Source: Parcubacteria bacterium C7867-002
GTDB taxonomy: Bacteria > Patescibacteriota > Minisyncoccia > Phycocordibacterales > PALSA-1337
Length of the DNA: 33,048 bases
Reading direction: 5' to 3'
Assembly (NCBI GenBank): GCA_001189105.1
Contig: LFCL01000004.1
Span: 1-33,048 of the forward strand
Position numbers and translations under genes: made by a program
The notes under the pieces: generated by a model
Told to the model about the DNA's origin: nothing
The model's input: only the letters and a program-made list of their open reading frames with translations
Database searches by the model: none
Shown here: piece after piece, positions 5,841 to 13,920 of the stretch
How positions within the stretch are numbered: the stretch's first letter is position 1
How the letters are laid out: each line of letters begins with the position of its first letter

Positions 5841-6359
5841 ATGTCAGTCATCAAACACAAGGAACAGCGTGTCGGTATATATATCGACGCTCAAAACCTC
5901 TATCACAGCGGTAAAAATCTCTATCATTCAAAAGTAAATTTTGGAACAATCGTCAAAGACGCCCTCGAGGGACGTAAACTCGTTCGCGCGGTCGCATATG
6001 TCATTGCCACAGAATCAGGTGAAGAAAGTGGCTTCTTCGACGCTCTTACGAAAATGGGAATCGAAACGAAGGTTAAAGACCTGCAAATATTCAGTTCGGG
6101 CGCAAAAAAAGCAGACTGGGATGTTGGTTTGGCTATAGATGCCGTGAAGCTTTCTCCAAAATTGGATACGGTGATCCTCATAACAGGGGACGGCGACTTT
6201 GTACCACTGGTCGAATACCTCCAAATGAACCAAGGATGTCAGGTTGAGGTTGTATCCTTTGGCAAATCCACCTCAGCAAAACTCATTGAAGCTGCCGATC
6301 ATTTTACCGATCTGGACCAAAACGTCAGCAAATACATACTAAGAAGCGGAAGGAAGTAA
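5841..6359 (+). CDS. NYN domain (LabA/DUF88-type) putative nuclease
   Basis: The protein has the NYN/PIN-like layout with acidic residues at the expected places: GIYIDAQNLYH (about residues 12-22), KKADWDVGLAIDA (about 89-101) and ITGDGDFVPLVEYL (about 113-126), ending with VEVVSFGKSTS and LIEAADHF. At 172 residues it is a single-domain member. NYN domains are predicted Mg2+-dependent RNA nucleases; the substrate of this one is unknown. It lies between rpsO and a glycosyltransferase-like gene, so a link to ribosome or RNA turnover is only contextual. The ATG has no Shine-Dalgarno sequence. Confidence 0.85.
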   Translation: MSVIKHKEQRVGIYIDAQNLYHSGKNLYHSKVNFGTIVKDALEGRKLVRAVAYVIATESGEESGFFDALTKMGIETKVKDLQIFSSGAKKADWDVGLAIDAVKLSPKLDTVILITGDGDFVPLVEYLQMNQGCQVEVVSFGKSTSAKLIEAADHFTDLDQNVSKYILRSGRK

Positions 6360-6386
6360 TTTAAGAAGAGGTTATATTCTGTTGAT

Positions 6387-6785
6387 ATGCCACCAAAAGA
6401 ACCTTTGTACCGCATAGGATTTCTCGACATATCTTCGAGTGCGTATGGAACTCGTTACGATGTAGGCCATAAAGACAGCTGGCCTGAACGGAAACTCAAC
6501 CTTGAACCTGCTGAGTTGGAATTCATATTGTCATGTGACACATTTCAAACTCTTGAACAACATTTAAATGCATACGCCAATCAGCACACCCTAGACCTTA
6601 ATACCATTTCGCGATTAAAAAAAATATTAGAACAATGCGTGCTAGATGGATTATTTTTAACTAATCATCAGATTTCCAAAGACCTGATTGAAATAGCACG
6701 TCATAATGTGTCAAAGCCGGAGGAAGATAACCGAGAAATAACCCTTATTGGCATACCGACCCGCAATCATAATTACTCATTTTGA
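6387..6785 (+). CDS. Frameshifted glycosyltransferase-like gene, N-terminal part (winged-helix-like domain)
   Basis: This 132-residue frame has an N-terminal stretch that reads like a small winged helix (LEPAELEFILSCDTFQTLEQ, later LKKILEQCVLDGLFLT), reminiscent of PqqD-type peptide-recognition domains. It ends in ITLIGIPTRNHNYSF; IGIPTRN is a typical first strand of GT-A/GT2 enzymes. The frame stops just there, and the next ORF carries the rest of the GT-A domain. Removing one T from the TTTT run at 6780-6783 would fuse the two into about 558 residues. The ATG lies 8 nt after TATATT (6373-6378), so a leaderless start is likely. Confidence 0.65.
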   Translation: MPPKEPLYRIGFLDISSSAYGTRYDVGHKDSWPERKLNLEPAELEFILSCDTFQTLEQHLNAYANQHTLDLNTISRLKKILEQCVLDGLFLTNHQISKDLIEIARHNVSKPEEDNREITLIGIPTRNHNYSF

Positions 6786-8061
6786 TTTCGTAAAAAGAAA
6801 TAATTTTGCTCATGACTTGGCGATACAAAGAAAGGTGGATGAGGAAATTGTAAGATTTATAGTATGTGGGGATGAGACAGATACAAACCATGTCGGAGCT
6901 CTTCGTAATTCGATTTTACTGTATGGACAGGGACAAAAAATTCTCCTGACCGACGATGATACCTTATGCAAAATACACTCTTTACCTCAACATATAGCCA
7001 CATCTTCTATTGAGACACTGACATTTACAACTTCAGCCAGTAAGCCGTTATGGTTTTTTGACACATATGCGTCAGCAACTACTTATTTTCCTCGGGTCGA
7101 GATTGATTATTTAGGAGAATACGAAAAAATGGTGGGCCGTTCCGTAGCTTCACTTATTTCAAAATTATCTCCGGACAATCTCCATTTCAGTCGGGACATA
7201 TCAGGTACCACAAATCAATTACTTCACAAAAGCGTGTGTGGATCTCTTCCAAAACAAAAAATAGCCACTGTTTTCCCTGGAATCATCGGTGATTCATGGA
7301 TGCGCGTACGACCTCCAACACTTATTACTGACTCTACTCAACCCCATAACCTCTGGGGAAAATCAATAGTTGAATATAACCAAAATAAACTGACTCCTTA
7401 TCTTGCACGCATGAATAATGGGTATAGTGTATATACGGGTAGGGATTGTCTTGGATTCATGTCTATTGATTCTAAAAATATCCCTTTATTCCCACCTCGA
7501 GGAGTTAATGAGAACGCAACTTTTGGATATCTTCTGGATACCTATTTTTCTCACTATGTTTCTGGTTATATACCATACGCCATCGAGCATCGTCGTCCCA
7601 TTTCATATAACCCGGACGTAAAAGTGGTACACATGTTATGTGCCACATGGACTCTGACTCTCATAGCAATGGAAAAAATACACAGGCCTGACCCCCAAAA
7701 AACCTCAGAGCAAAATTGTATAGATCTCGGAAATTCTCTCATACGATTTTCCCAGTATTCCGAGGAAATATTCAAAGAGGTGATCATCGATGGCTTTAGA
7801 GAGCGGGTGGGTGCTTTTATACAACACTGCCTTAATATGCAAAAAAGATACAATGATGGACCTGACTATTGGCATCGAGATATAGACACGCTTATTAAAG
7901 AACTCGAGCTTATTGCCACAAATGACACTTCTATACTCACACCTTTTTTCAAGGATACAAAAGGAGAAATTGAAGGAATTTTTGGGTGGAAAGAATTTCA
8001 ATCCTGGATCAAACAATGGGGAATAACTCTTACACAGTGGCCATTATTGCTTAACGACTAA
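6748..8061 (+). CDS. Frameshifted glycosyltransferase-like gene, GT-A catalytic part
   Basis: The 437-residue frame continues the previous ORF. It has a strand IVRFIVCGDET followed by ILLTDDDTLCKI, a DxD-type nucleotide-sugar/metal motif, and FPPRGVNENATFGYLL, a plausible acidic catalytic segment. No signal peptide or membrane segment is visible, so it should act in the cytoplasm. The donor and acceptor are unknown. The listed start overlaps the first ORF by 38 nt and is probably not a true start; its first ~12 residues are out-of-frame sequence. Sure of: one gene in two frames. Less sure of: the exact enzyme family. Confidence 0.6.
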   Translation: MAYRPAIIITHFDFVKRNNFAHDLAIQRKVDEEIVRFIVCGDETDTNHVGALRNSILLYGQGQKILLTDDDTLCKIHSLPQHIATSSIETLTFTTSASKPLWFFDTYASATTYFPRVEIDYLGEYEKMVGRSVASLISKLSPDNLHFSRDISGTTNQLLHKSVCGSLPKQKIATVFPGIIGDSWMRVRPPTLITDSTQPHNLWGKSIVEYNQNKLTPYLARMNNGYSVYTGRDCLGFMSIDSKNIPLFPPRGVNENATFGYLLDTYFSHYVSGYIPYAIEHRRPISYNPDVKVVHMLCATWTLTLIAMEKIHRPDPQKTSEQNCIDLGNSLIRFSQYSEEIFKEVIIDGFRERVGAFIQHCLNMQKRYNDGPDYWHRDIDTLIKELELIATNDTSILTPFFKDTKGEIEGIFGWKEFQSWIKQWGITLTQWPLLLND

Positions 8062-8067
8062 GACAAG

Positions 8068-8649
8068 CTAGCACCACAAATCAATACATGATTGCATTAG
8101 ATAAAGGGGGACCTGACCATTTCCATCAATAAGCAGCGCGGCGGTACGAGTTGATAATCCTAACCTATAGTTTACCGGCTTCTCAACCGTAGTACCCACT
8201 GAATCAACACAATAAAAATCACCGTTGGATAACTTTAGAATTACCATATATTTATCAGCATTTCCAATACCTGCCTGATTAATTGCAACGCAACGGGTGT
8301 ACGAATCATCCACCACAAAACTTGGATTATTTACCTTCGATAGGTAAGGTAAGATGGACTGATGAATAAACATACCCTGTGCACAACCGTATCCAATCGT
8401 ATCATTACCTCCCCATGTACTGGCATTCACTATTGCGCCATACGTACCATTTCCTATTGTATCCCGATATATGGCTGCCGATGAACGTAAATTTCGTAAT
8501 TGTGCTTTAACTTTTGCATCAAGAGACTTATTCCGAGCATTCTTCAAAGAAACCATCATGACACTCGAGAGCATCCCGATGATGGATATTACTACCATCA
8601 ACTCAATAAGCGTAAAACCGCGAATGATTTTGTTATGTAATTTTGCCAT
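8068..8649 (-). CDS. Type IV pilin-like / pseudopilin protein
   Basis: The prepilin signature is complete: an 11-residue basic leader ending in Gly, then FTLIELMVVISIIGMLSSVMM with Glu at mature position 5, followed by a long hydrophobic helix and an amphipathic stretch (LKNARNKSLDAKVKAQLRN). The C-terminal globular part has several cysteines, including a pair near the end (QSCIDLWC) that could form a disulfide. At 193 residues it fits a major or minor pilin. Such proteins are cleaved by PilD and assembled by PilB/PilC-type machinery, none of which is in this window. The gene is convergent with the glycosyltransferase, 6 nt away. Confidence 0.88.
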   Translation of the reverse strand: MAKLHNKIIRGFTLIELMVVISIIGMLSSVMMVSLKNARNKSLDAKVKAQLRNLRSSAAIYRDTIGNGTYGAIVNASTWGGNDTIGYGCAQGMFIHQSILPYLSKVNNPSFVVDDSYTRCVAINQAGIGNADKYMVILKLSNGDFYCVDSVGTTVEKPVNYRLGLSTRTAALLIDGNGQVPLYLMQSCIDLWC

Positions 8650-8729
8650 AGAATAACTTCGTCCTTATTATGACATGTTACGATATATTCATCCACTGGT
8701 AGTGTTCTTTTTTTAAATGAAATTAATAG

Positions 8730-8735
8730 TATAAT
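8730..8735 (+). promoter_or_regulatory. -10 box (TATAAT) of the proline-rich protein gene
   Basis: A perfect TATAAT ends 8 nt before the ATG at 8744. No clear -35 is seen. A leaderless transcript is predicted. Confidence 0.55.
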
Positions 8736-8743
8736 ACTGTTAC

Positions 8744-10690
8744 ATGAACGACGACGCAGCTATTGAATTTCAACCGGGAGAAAATAATGATGTTGAAACA
8801 GAATCTTCGTCTGACGAAAAAGACGTGTCTCACTCTGACCAGGTGTTTGATATTTCAGAAGATGCTATATCTCCCGTAAAAGAAGAAGAGGGAGGAGCCT
8901 CGTCAGGAATAATGAAAGTATTTCCGATACGGAAACCCGCACCTTCTGGATTTGTAAAAGCAGTCCCCGCTCCACAACCAGCTCCTGCTGCATTTGTAAA
9001 AACTGTACCCCCACAACCCGCACCAACACCCATTACTCCTCAAATCAAAACACCTTCATCTACGCCTGCTCCAAAACCCGAGACATCAGGAGCTGCCCCA
9101 AGCGCACCCGAACCAACCAAAAACGTCTTGGATCCAAACTATGTTCCTCCCAACGAGTTTGCAGCCCAAAGTGTCGCATCGGTACGCCCAAAAATTGTTA
9201 TTCCTGATTCGCTCCCCGAAATTCCGGCATTCAAAGGTACCCTTGATCAAAAACCTCATTCTTTTACACCGCTTTCAGCACATAAACCTACAGAAACAAC
9301 CAAACCAACCAGTGCACCCTATGTTCCCTCATATACCCCACCTATTTCCACACCAAAAGCACCAGTAGCGAATGTTCCAGTGACCCCAAAAGAAGAGATT
9401 CCTAAAGTTATTCCTCCACCCATCATCAGTAAAGACGCTTCGTCTCCGCCCCCAGTAAAACCAATGATTGAGGCTGTGCCTGCTCCTGCTCCAATTCCAA
9501 AGCCGCCCGCTTTTTCCATAAAAGCAGTTGAACCGATACCACCTCCAAGTTCCCGAGGTACATCAATTGGCTCAATTCCTCTCAAAGAAATCAGCGGACA
9601 ATTTGCCTCAAATCGCACAGTGCCCGCCAATCCAGCAACCAAAACACTTGGCGCCACACCGGCAACACGTACTGACGGAAAGATTCAGACCAAAGAAGGA
9701 TCAGATCTTCAACGTCTTCGGACCTACGAAAGTGACGTAGCCAATGCACTTTCACACAAACGCACCTCTGTTGCTTCAATTGCCATTGCTGAAAATACTA
9801 AGAGGGAAGAAGCTACAGCTGAACAAGTTCAGGAACAAGAGAACGAAGTCCAGCAACAATCACAATCAGCACCAAAAAATCACTCGGTATTCAAGATTCT
9901 GCTCGTCATTTTGATTATTATTTTTATAGGTGGAGGCATCGGGGGAGCATATTACCTCTACAGCAAGAGTCCTTTGGCCCCAAGTCCTCACACATTTATT
10001 CCTGAACCAATAGCAAACACATCGGGCGTTCTCTCGATAAACTCCGAGGAGACGATAGACATACAAGGAATGGATCTCAATGCGGTGCGTGCCCGTATCG
10101 CAGCTGAAGTAAACAAACCACACAGTCCTGGAAATATCCACGAACTTGTGTTTGTTAACAATGGTAATCGTGTAACAGAAGCTGAAATGCTGACCTTGAT
10201 GCAGATCGACGCTCCAGATATTCTCAAAAGATCACTGACCGATCCGTGGATGCTCGGTATATACACTGATGAAATGGGGGAAAAGGATGTCTTCATTGCA
10301 GCAACAACCAATTTCTTCCAGAATACCTTTGCTGGAATGCTTCAATGGGAGAACATCATGGCTGATGACCTCAAATTCTACATTTCTTCTGCTCGTGGTA
10401 TCGTCAACGCCCCTGCACCTGGTTCTACCATAGAAGTCAGTGGGGGTAACGGAAGTACGACGCCTATCGTACAACCACCAAGCAACTCAATCGACCGATA
10501 CTACACTATTCGTGGTCAATTTGAAGATCGCATTATCATGAACAAAGACGTACGTGTATTTCGAACAACCGATCGAAACATTTTGTTCCTTTATTCATTC
10601 ATCAACAACTCCACGTTAGTATTTACCACCAAAGAAAAGACTCTTGTCGAGATACTCAATCGACTTGAAAAACAGGCTTTTATACGTTAA
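8744..10690 (+). CDS. Proline-rich, single-pass membrane protein of unknown function
   Basis: I do not recognise a family. The 648-residue chain has three parts. Residues 1 to ~320 are a low-complexity region rich in Pro, Ala, Lys and Thr, with repeated FVKxVPxPQPAP-like units. Then come a short charged/Gln-rich region and one transmembrane helix (ILLVILIIIFIGGGIGGAYYLY, about 385-407). A folded C-terminal domain of about 240 residues follows. No signal peptide is present, so the proline-rich part is most likely cytoplasmic and the C-terminal domain outside. That topology suits a tether or scaffold linking the cell interior to an envelope structure. It is followed closely by the DksA-like gene. 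Confidence 0.7.
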   Translation: MNDDAAIEFQPGENNDVETESSSDEKDVSHSDQVFDISEDAISPVKEEEGGASSGIMKVFPIRKPAPSGFVKAVPAPQPAPAAFVKTVPPQPAPTPITPQIKTPSSTPAPKPETSGAAPSAPEPTKNVLDPNYVPPNEFAAQSVASVRPKIVIPDSLPEIPAFKGTLDQKPHSFTPLSAHKPTETTKPTSAPYVPSYTPPISTPKAPVANVPVTPKEEIPKVIPPPIISKDASSPPPVKPMIEAVPAPAPIPKPPAFSIKAVEPIPPPSSRGTSIGSIPLKEISGQFASNRTVPANPATKTLGATPATRTDGKIQTKEGSDLQRLRTYESDVANALSHKRTSVASIAIAENTKREEATAEQVQEQENEVQQQSQSAPKNHSVFKILLVILIIIFIGGGIGGAYYLYSKSPLAPSPHTFIPEPIANTSGVLSINSEETIDIQGMDLNAVRARIAAEVNKPHSPGNIHELVFVNNGNRVTEAEMLTLMQIDAPDILKRSLTDPWMLGIYTDEMGEKDVFIAATTNFFQNTFAGMLQWENIMADDLKFYISSARGIVNAPAPGSTIEVSGGNGSTTPIVQPPSNSIDRYYTIRGQFEDRIIMNKDVRVFRTTDRNILFLYSFINNSTLVFTTKEKTLVEILNRLEKQAFIR

Positions 10691-10699
10691 AATAACGTT

Positions 10700-11062
10700 A
10701 TGAATAAAAAAGACTTAGACATTTTCAAGAAAAAACTTCTCGAAGAAAAGCTGACTCTCGAACAGGAGTTGAGTGGTATCGCTCACAAAAGCTCCAGTTC
10801 TCCTGGTGGATGGGAAGCAACAACTGACAATATCGAGGTGGGAACAGCCGATGAAAACGAATTAGCAGACAAACTCGAAGAACTCGATGACAATACAGGA
10901 ATTGCTAACCAGCTTGAAACTCAGCTCGCCGACGTCAAAAGTGCCCTTGAGCGTATCGATGCGGGTACATATGGAACATGTGAAAAATGTGGTAAACCCA
11001 TAGAAAAAGACCGTCTTGAAGCAAATCCTTCCGCCCGTATTTCACTCAAACACCCTCACTAG
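10700..11062 (+). CDS. DksA/TraR-type zinc-finger protein, atypical finger
   Basis: The 120-residue protein has an N-terminal coiled coil (FKKKLLEEKLTLEQEL... and ETQLADVKSALERIDAGTYG) and the C-terminal DksA/TraR signature GTYGTCEKCGKPIEKDRLEA. DksA-like proteins bind in the RNA polymerase secondary channel and modify initiation. The finger normally uses CxxC plus a second Cys-x-x-Cys/His pair. Here the first pair (CEKC) is intact, but the second reads ARISLKHPH, with Ser where a Cys is expected and only His left. Zinc binding may be weakened. The start follows the previous stop by 9 nt without a Shine-Dalgarno sequence. Confidence 0.85.
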   Translation: MNKKDLDIFKKKLLEEKLTLEQELSGIAHKSSSSPGGWEATTDNIEVGTADENELADKLEELDDNTGIANQLETQLADVKSALERIDAGTYGTCEKCGKPIEKDRLEANPSARISLKHPH

Positions 11063-11129
11063 CATATTTTTCGACATTTCTTGAGACTTTCTTCATCATA
11101 TCTTCATTTCAATAAGATAGTGTTGAAAG

Positions 11130-12653
11130 GTGAGCATTGCAAAAACCTATAGCGCACAACTTATAGGACTTTCTATGGAACCTGTTTCAGTAGAAGTCGA
11201 CATCTCGCACGGCCTTCATTCGTTCTCTATTGTGGGCTTAGGTGACCGTGCGGTCGAGGAAGCCAAAGATCGGATTTCCGCCGCTATCAAAAACTCGGGA
11301 TACGTTTCTCCCAAACAAAAGAATCAAAAAGTAGTTATATCATTGGCTCCTGCCGATGTTCGCAAAGAAGGACCTTCTTTTGATGTGGCAATGGCAATTG
11401 CCTACTTCTGTGCAACAGGGGAGCTATCTTTACATCTCGACAACATCTTATTACTCGGGGAACTCTCACTTGAAGGAAAAATTCGAAAGATAAGTGGTCT
11501 GCTACCACTCTTGTGCCAAGCAGATGAACATGGATTCACGACGGCATTTGTACCATCTGAAAATATTCATGAAGCCGAACTTGCTCAAAATCTCACGATA
11601 TATGCGGTCTCATCACTTGGCGAACTGGTGTCTCATTTTTCAGGCGCAAAAACCCTTACACCGATTCAACCAAAAACCTGGCACGATCTGAGTTCGCCGT
11701 ATTCACATATCGATATGCGGACAATCCGTGGCAACGAAACAGCGAAACGAGGCTTAGAGATAGCTGCGGCTGGGGCACACAACACGATTATGTGTGGCCA
11801 ACCGGGCACCGGCAAAACAATGCTAGCACAGAGTTTCAACTCTCTCTTACCACGTCTATCATATGAACATGCCTTGGAAGTAACGTGTATACACTCGGCA
11901 GCACGCACGCTCCATCATAATATCGTCACCTATCCACCATTTCGCTCACCTCACCACACAGCTTCATATCCTTCAATTGTGGGTGGGGGAGCCATACCAA
12001 AACCAGGCGAAATAACCTTGGCCCACCGAGGAGTATTGTTTCTTGATGAATTCACTGAGTTTAGCCGGGATGTCATAGAAGCTCTCAGACAACCGTTGGA
12101 AGATCGACATATTACCATTTCCCGTGCACGAGGCGCCGTCACGTTTCCTGCACAGTGCATCCTGATTGCTTCGATGAATCCTTGTCCTTGTGGCAAAGGG
12201 CAAGGCATGGGATGTACCTGCCCAATGCGTCAGGTGGAAAAATACCATCGCAAAATTTCCGGACCAATCGTTGACCGTATCGACATCTGGCTGAACGTCA
12301 ATAAAGTCGACTATGACAAATTATCCGCCACCCGATCTGATTCTGAATCATCGGAAGTTATTCAAACCCGAATAATCGAAGCTCGTCGACGACAGCGGAC
12401 TCGTTTCAAAAACCACACAATTGATAAATATTTTAATAGCGAAATGAATGCCGAAGATATAGAAAAATGTGTCACTTTGGAAAAAGATGTGCGAGACCTT
12501 CTTACAATATCTGCCCAACGCCTGGGATTATCCGGTCGAGGATTTCACCGTGTCATCAAAGTAGCTCAGACTATTGCCGACTTGGCAGGGGATGAACTGA
12601 TTACCACACACAACATACTCGAAGCACTCCAGTACCGACAGAAAATAACCTAG
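11130..12653 (+). CDS. comM: ComM/YifB-family AAA+ ATPase (Mg-chelatase-like)
   Basis: The 507-residue protein has the family's three parts. They are an N-terminal ChlI-like domain (VEVDISHGLHSFSIVGLGD), an AAA+ core with Walker A GQPGTGKT (about residue 222) and Walker B GVLFLDEFTEF (about 300), and a cysteine cluster NPCPCGKGQGMGCTCP (about 348) before the C-terminal lid. ComM is a hexameric helicase that promotes branch migration during natural transformation; that role is known from other bacteria. Here it would fit DNA uptake through a type IV pilus. Translation starts at GTG, 11 nt after TAAGAT, with no good Shine-Dalgarno spacing. Its stop overlaps the convergent M23 gene. Confidence 0.93.
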   Translation: MSIAKTYSAQLIGLSMEPVSVEVDISHGLHSFSIVGLGDRAVEEAKDRISAAIKNSGYVSPKQKNQKVVISLAPADVRKEGPSFDVAMAIAYFCATGELSLHLDNILLLGELSLEGKIRKISGLLPLLCQADEHGFTTAFVPSENIHEAELAQNLTIYAVSSLGELVSHFSGAKTLTPIQPKTWHDLSSPYSHIDMRTIRGNETAKRGLEIAAAGAHNTIMCGQPGTGKTMLAQSFNSLLPRLSYEHALEVTCIHSAARTLHHNIVTYPPFRSPHHTASYPSIVGGGAIPKPGEITLAHRGVLFLDEFTEFSRDVIEALRQPLEDRHITISRARGAVTFPAQCILIASMNPCPCGKGQGMGCTCPMRQVEKYHRKISGPIVDRIDIWLNVNKVDYDKLSATRSDSESSEVIQTRIIEARRRQRTRFKNHTIDKYFNSEMNAEDIEKCVTLEKDVRDLLTISAQRLGLSGRGFHRVIKVAQTIADLAGDELITTHNILEALQYRQKIT

Positions 12654-13051
12654 AAAGGATTCTTTGCGCCACGAATTTCAAAATGCACATGTGAGCCGGT
12701 TGATTTACCAGTACTGCCCATCAAGGCAATCTTTTGACCTTGTTCAACATAATCTCCAGCTTTTACCAAATTTTTTGAATTATGCGCATATACTGACTGC
12801 GTACCATTTGGATGTGCAATAATCACAAAATTACCGTATCCACCGTTATATCCACCATCGTTACGACTAACAATTACTGTACCTTCGGCTGAAGCATAAA
12901 TAGGTGTACCAATAGGTGCTGCCAGATCAACACCGTTATATCCATGAATACCTTGCGTACGAACACCTGCCTTAATTGGACGAATATAATATCCTACAGT
13001 TGAACCAGTTCCACTTGAAAGAGATTTGCCAACAACCAAACGTGTAGGCAA
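12650..13051 (-). CDS. M23 peptidase domain, C-terminal part of a frameshifted LysM-M23 gene
   Basis: The frame holds a complete M23/LytM metallopeptidase core: GIHGYNGVDLAAPIGTPIYA supplies the first His and Asp zinc ligands, and GSHVHFEIRG the HxH motif. Such enzymes cut peptidoglycan cross-links outside the membrane. The annotated start is a TTG and is probably not real: reading upstream in the same frame gives NVEITTSLPTRLVVGKSL, the tail of the second LysM repeat from the neighbouring ORF. The gene is therefore split by an indel near 13064. Without the upstream signal peptide this piece would not be exported. Confidence 0.8.
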   Translation of the reverse strand: MPTRLVVGKSLSSGTGSTVGYYIRPIKAGVRTQGIHGYNGVDLAAPIGTPIYASAEGTVIVSRNDGGYNGGYGNFVIIAHPNGTQSVYAHNSKNLVKAGDYVEQGQKIALMGSTGKSTGSHVHFEIRGAKNPF

Positions 13052-13064
13052 CGAAGTGGTAATT

Positions 13065-13640
13065 TCAACATTTATATTGGAGAGTAATACCCTTGATAGT
13101 TTCTCCTGGCTTAACGATATGAGTAATACCAGATACAGGAAGAATAATAAGTGATTGTCCCGGACGAATACCAGATGCTTTGGTAATATCGTTAGACCAT
13201 AGGATGGTATTTACAGATACACCAAACATATCAGCAATACCTGAAAGAGTGTCGCCATTTTGAACAATGTAGGTACTGATCTGTGTATTAGCCACCGAGG
13301 ACATACTCGAATCTGCATTTCCCATAGCCAAATCAGCAATCAATGCATTACCCGCCACCGGAACCACCTCACCTACCTTTTCCGGATTTGGGTCAACATT
13401 ATTAGCAGCCTGTAGTAATGCAATGGTTTGGGAACTCTGGTGAACATGCACAGGGAACCCTTGGGCCGATACAGATTCACTGCCCATCAAAGATGAAATG
13501 ATCGAGGAGATGATACTTGCATGGGCAACTTTTGAAAAAGCACTCATGGTTACAGAGCAGACAGAAAAAATAACCGCCAGAGCGACGGTTTGCTTCAAGA
13601 GAGATGAATATTTATTTGTTGACGAGGCGGTAAATTTCAT
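13065..13640 (-). CDS. Exported LysM protein, N-terminal part of a frameshifted LysM-M23 gene
   Basis: The start chosen is the ATG at 13640 (MKFTASSTNKYSS), giving a basic N-region and a hydrophobic segment (TVALAVIFSVCSVTM) ending near AHA, a signal-peptide pattern. The track's longer start at 13688 would add 16 residues before it. One complete LysM repeat follows (YIVQNGDTLSGIADMFGVSV...GQSLIIL), then a second that breaks off at GETIKGITLQYKC and stops. Deleting one A from AAATGTTGA would continue into the M23 frame as QYNVEITT. Even then the second LysM is shorter than the first, suggesting a small deletion too. LysM would hold the peptidase on peptidoglycan. Confidence 0.75.
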   Translation of the reverse strand: MKFTASSTNKYSSLLKQTVALAVIFSVCSVTMSAFSKVAHASIISSIISSLMGSESVSAQGFPVHVHQSSQTIALLQAANNVDPNPEKVGEVVPVAGNALIADLAMGNADSSMSSVANTQISTYIVQNGDTLSGIADMFGVSVNTILWSNDITKASGIRPGQSLIILPVSGITHIVKPGETIKGITLQYKC

Positions 13641-13811
13641 AACAAAATTACACATGCCGCAATACTTCCGTAGCTCTCGTGCAGTCATTCAGAATGTAGA
13701 CTATATACAATAAATGGCTTCATTGAGCCAGTTTTATAGCTATCTATATCTGGTAGCTCTTCTAGGGTATCAGGTAAGGATTAATTGTCAATTTAAGATA
13801 TGCACAGCCAT

Positions 13812-13836
13812 ATTTATTGACACTGTGTCAATAAAT
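13812..13836. promoter_or_regulatory. 25-nt perfect palindrome, operator-like
   Basis: ATTTATTGACAC-T-GTGTCAATAAAT has 12-nt arms with no mismatch. It contains TTGACA on both strands. It sits between the divergent LysM-M23 and helicase genes, where a dimeric repressor could control both. There is no T-run typical of a terminator. The 230-nt intergenic region otherwise holds only weak promoter-like strings. Confidence 0.5.
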
Positions 13837-13920
13837 TATTCAAACTCGTACACTCTATAACTCATGCCTTCTTCTTCAAAAAAGTTTCTCAGTATGTTCT
13901 GTATGGTAAGATACATTCCT

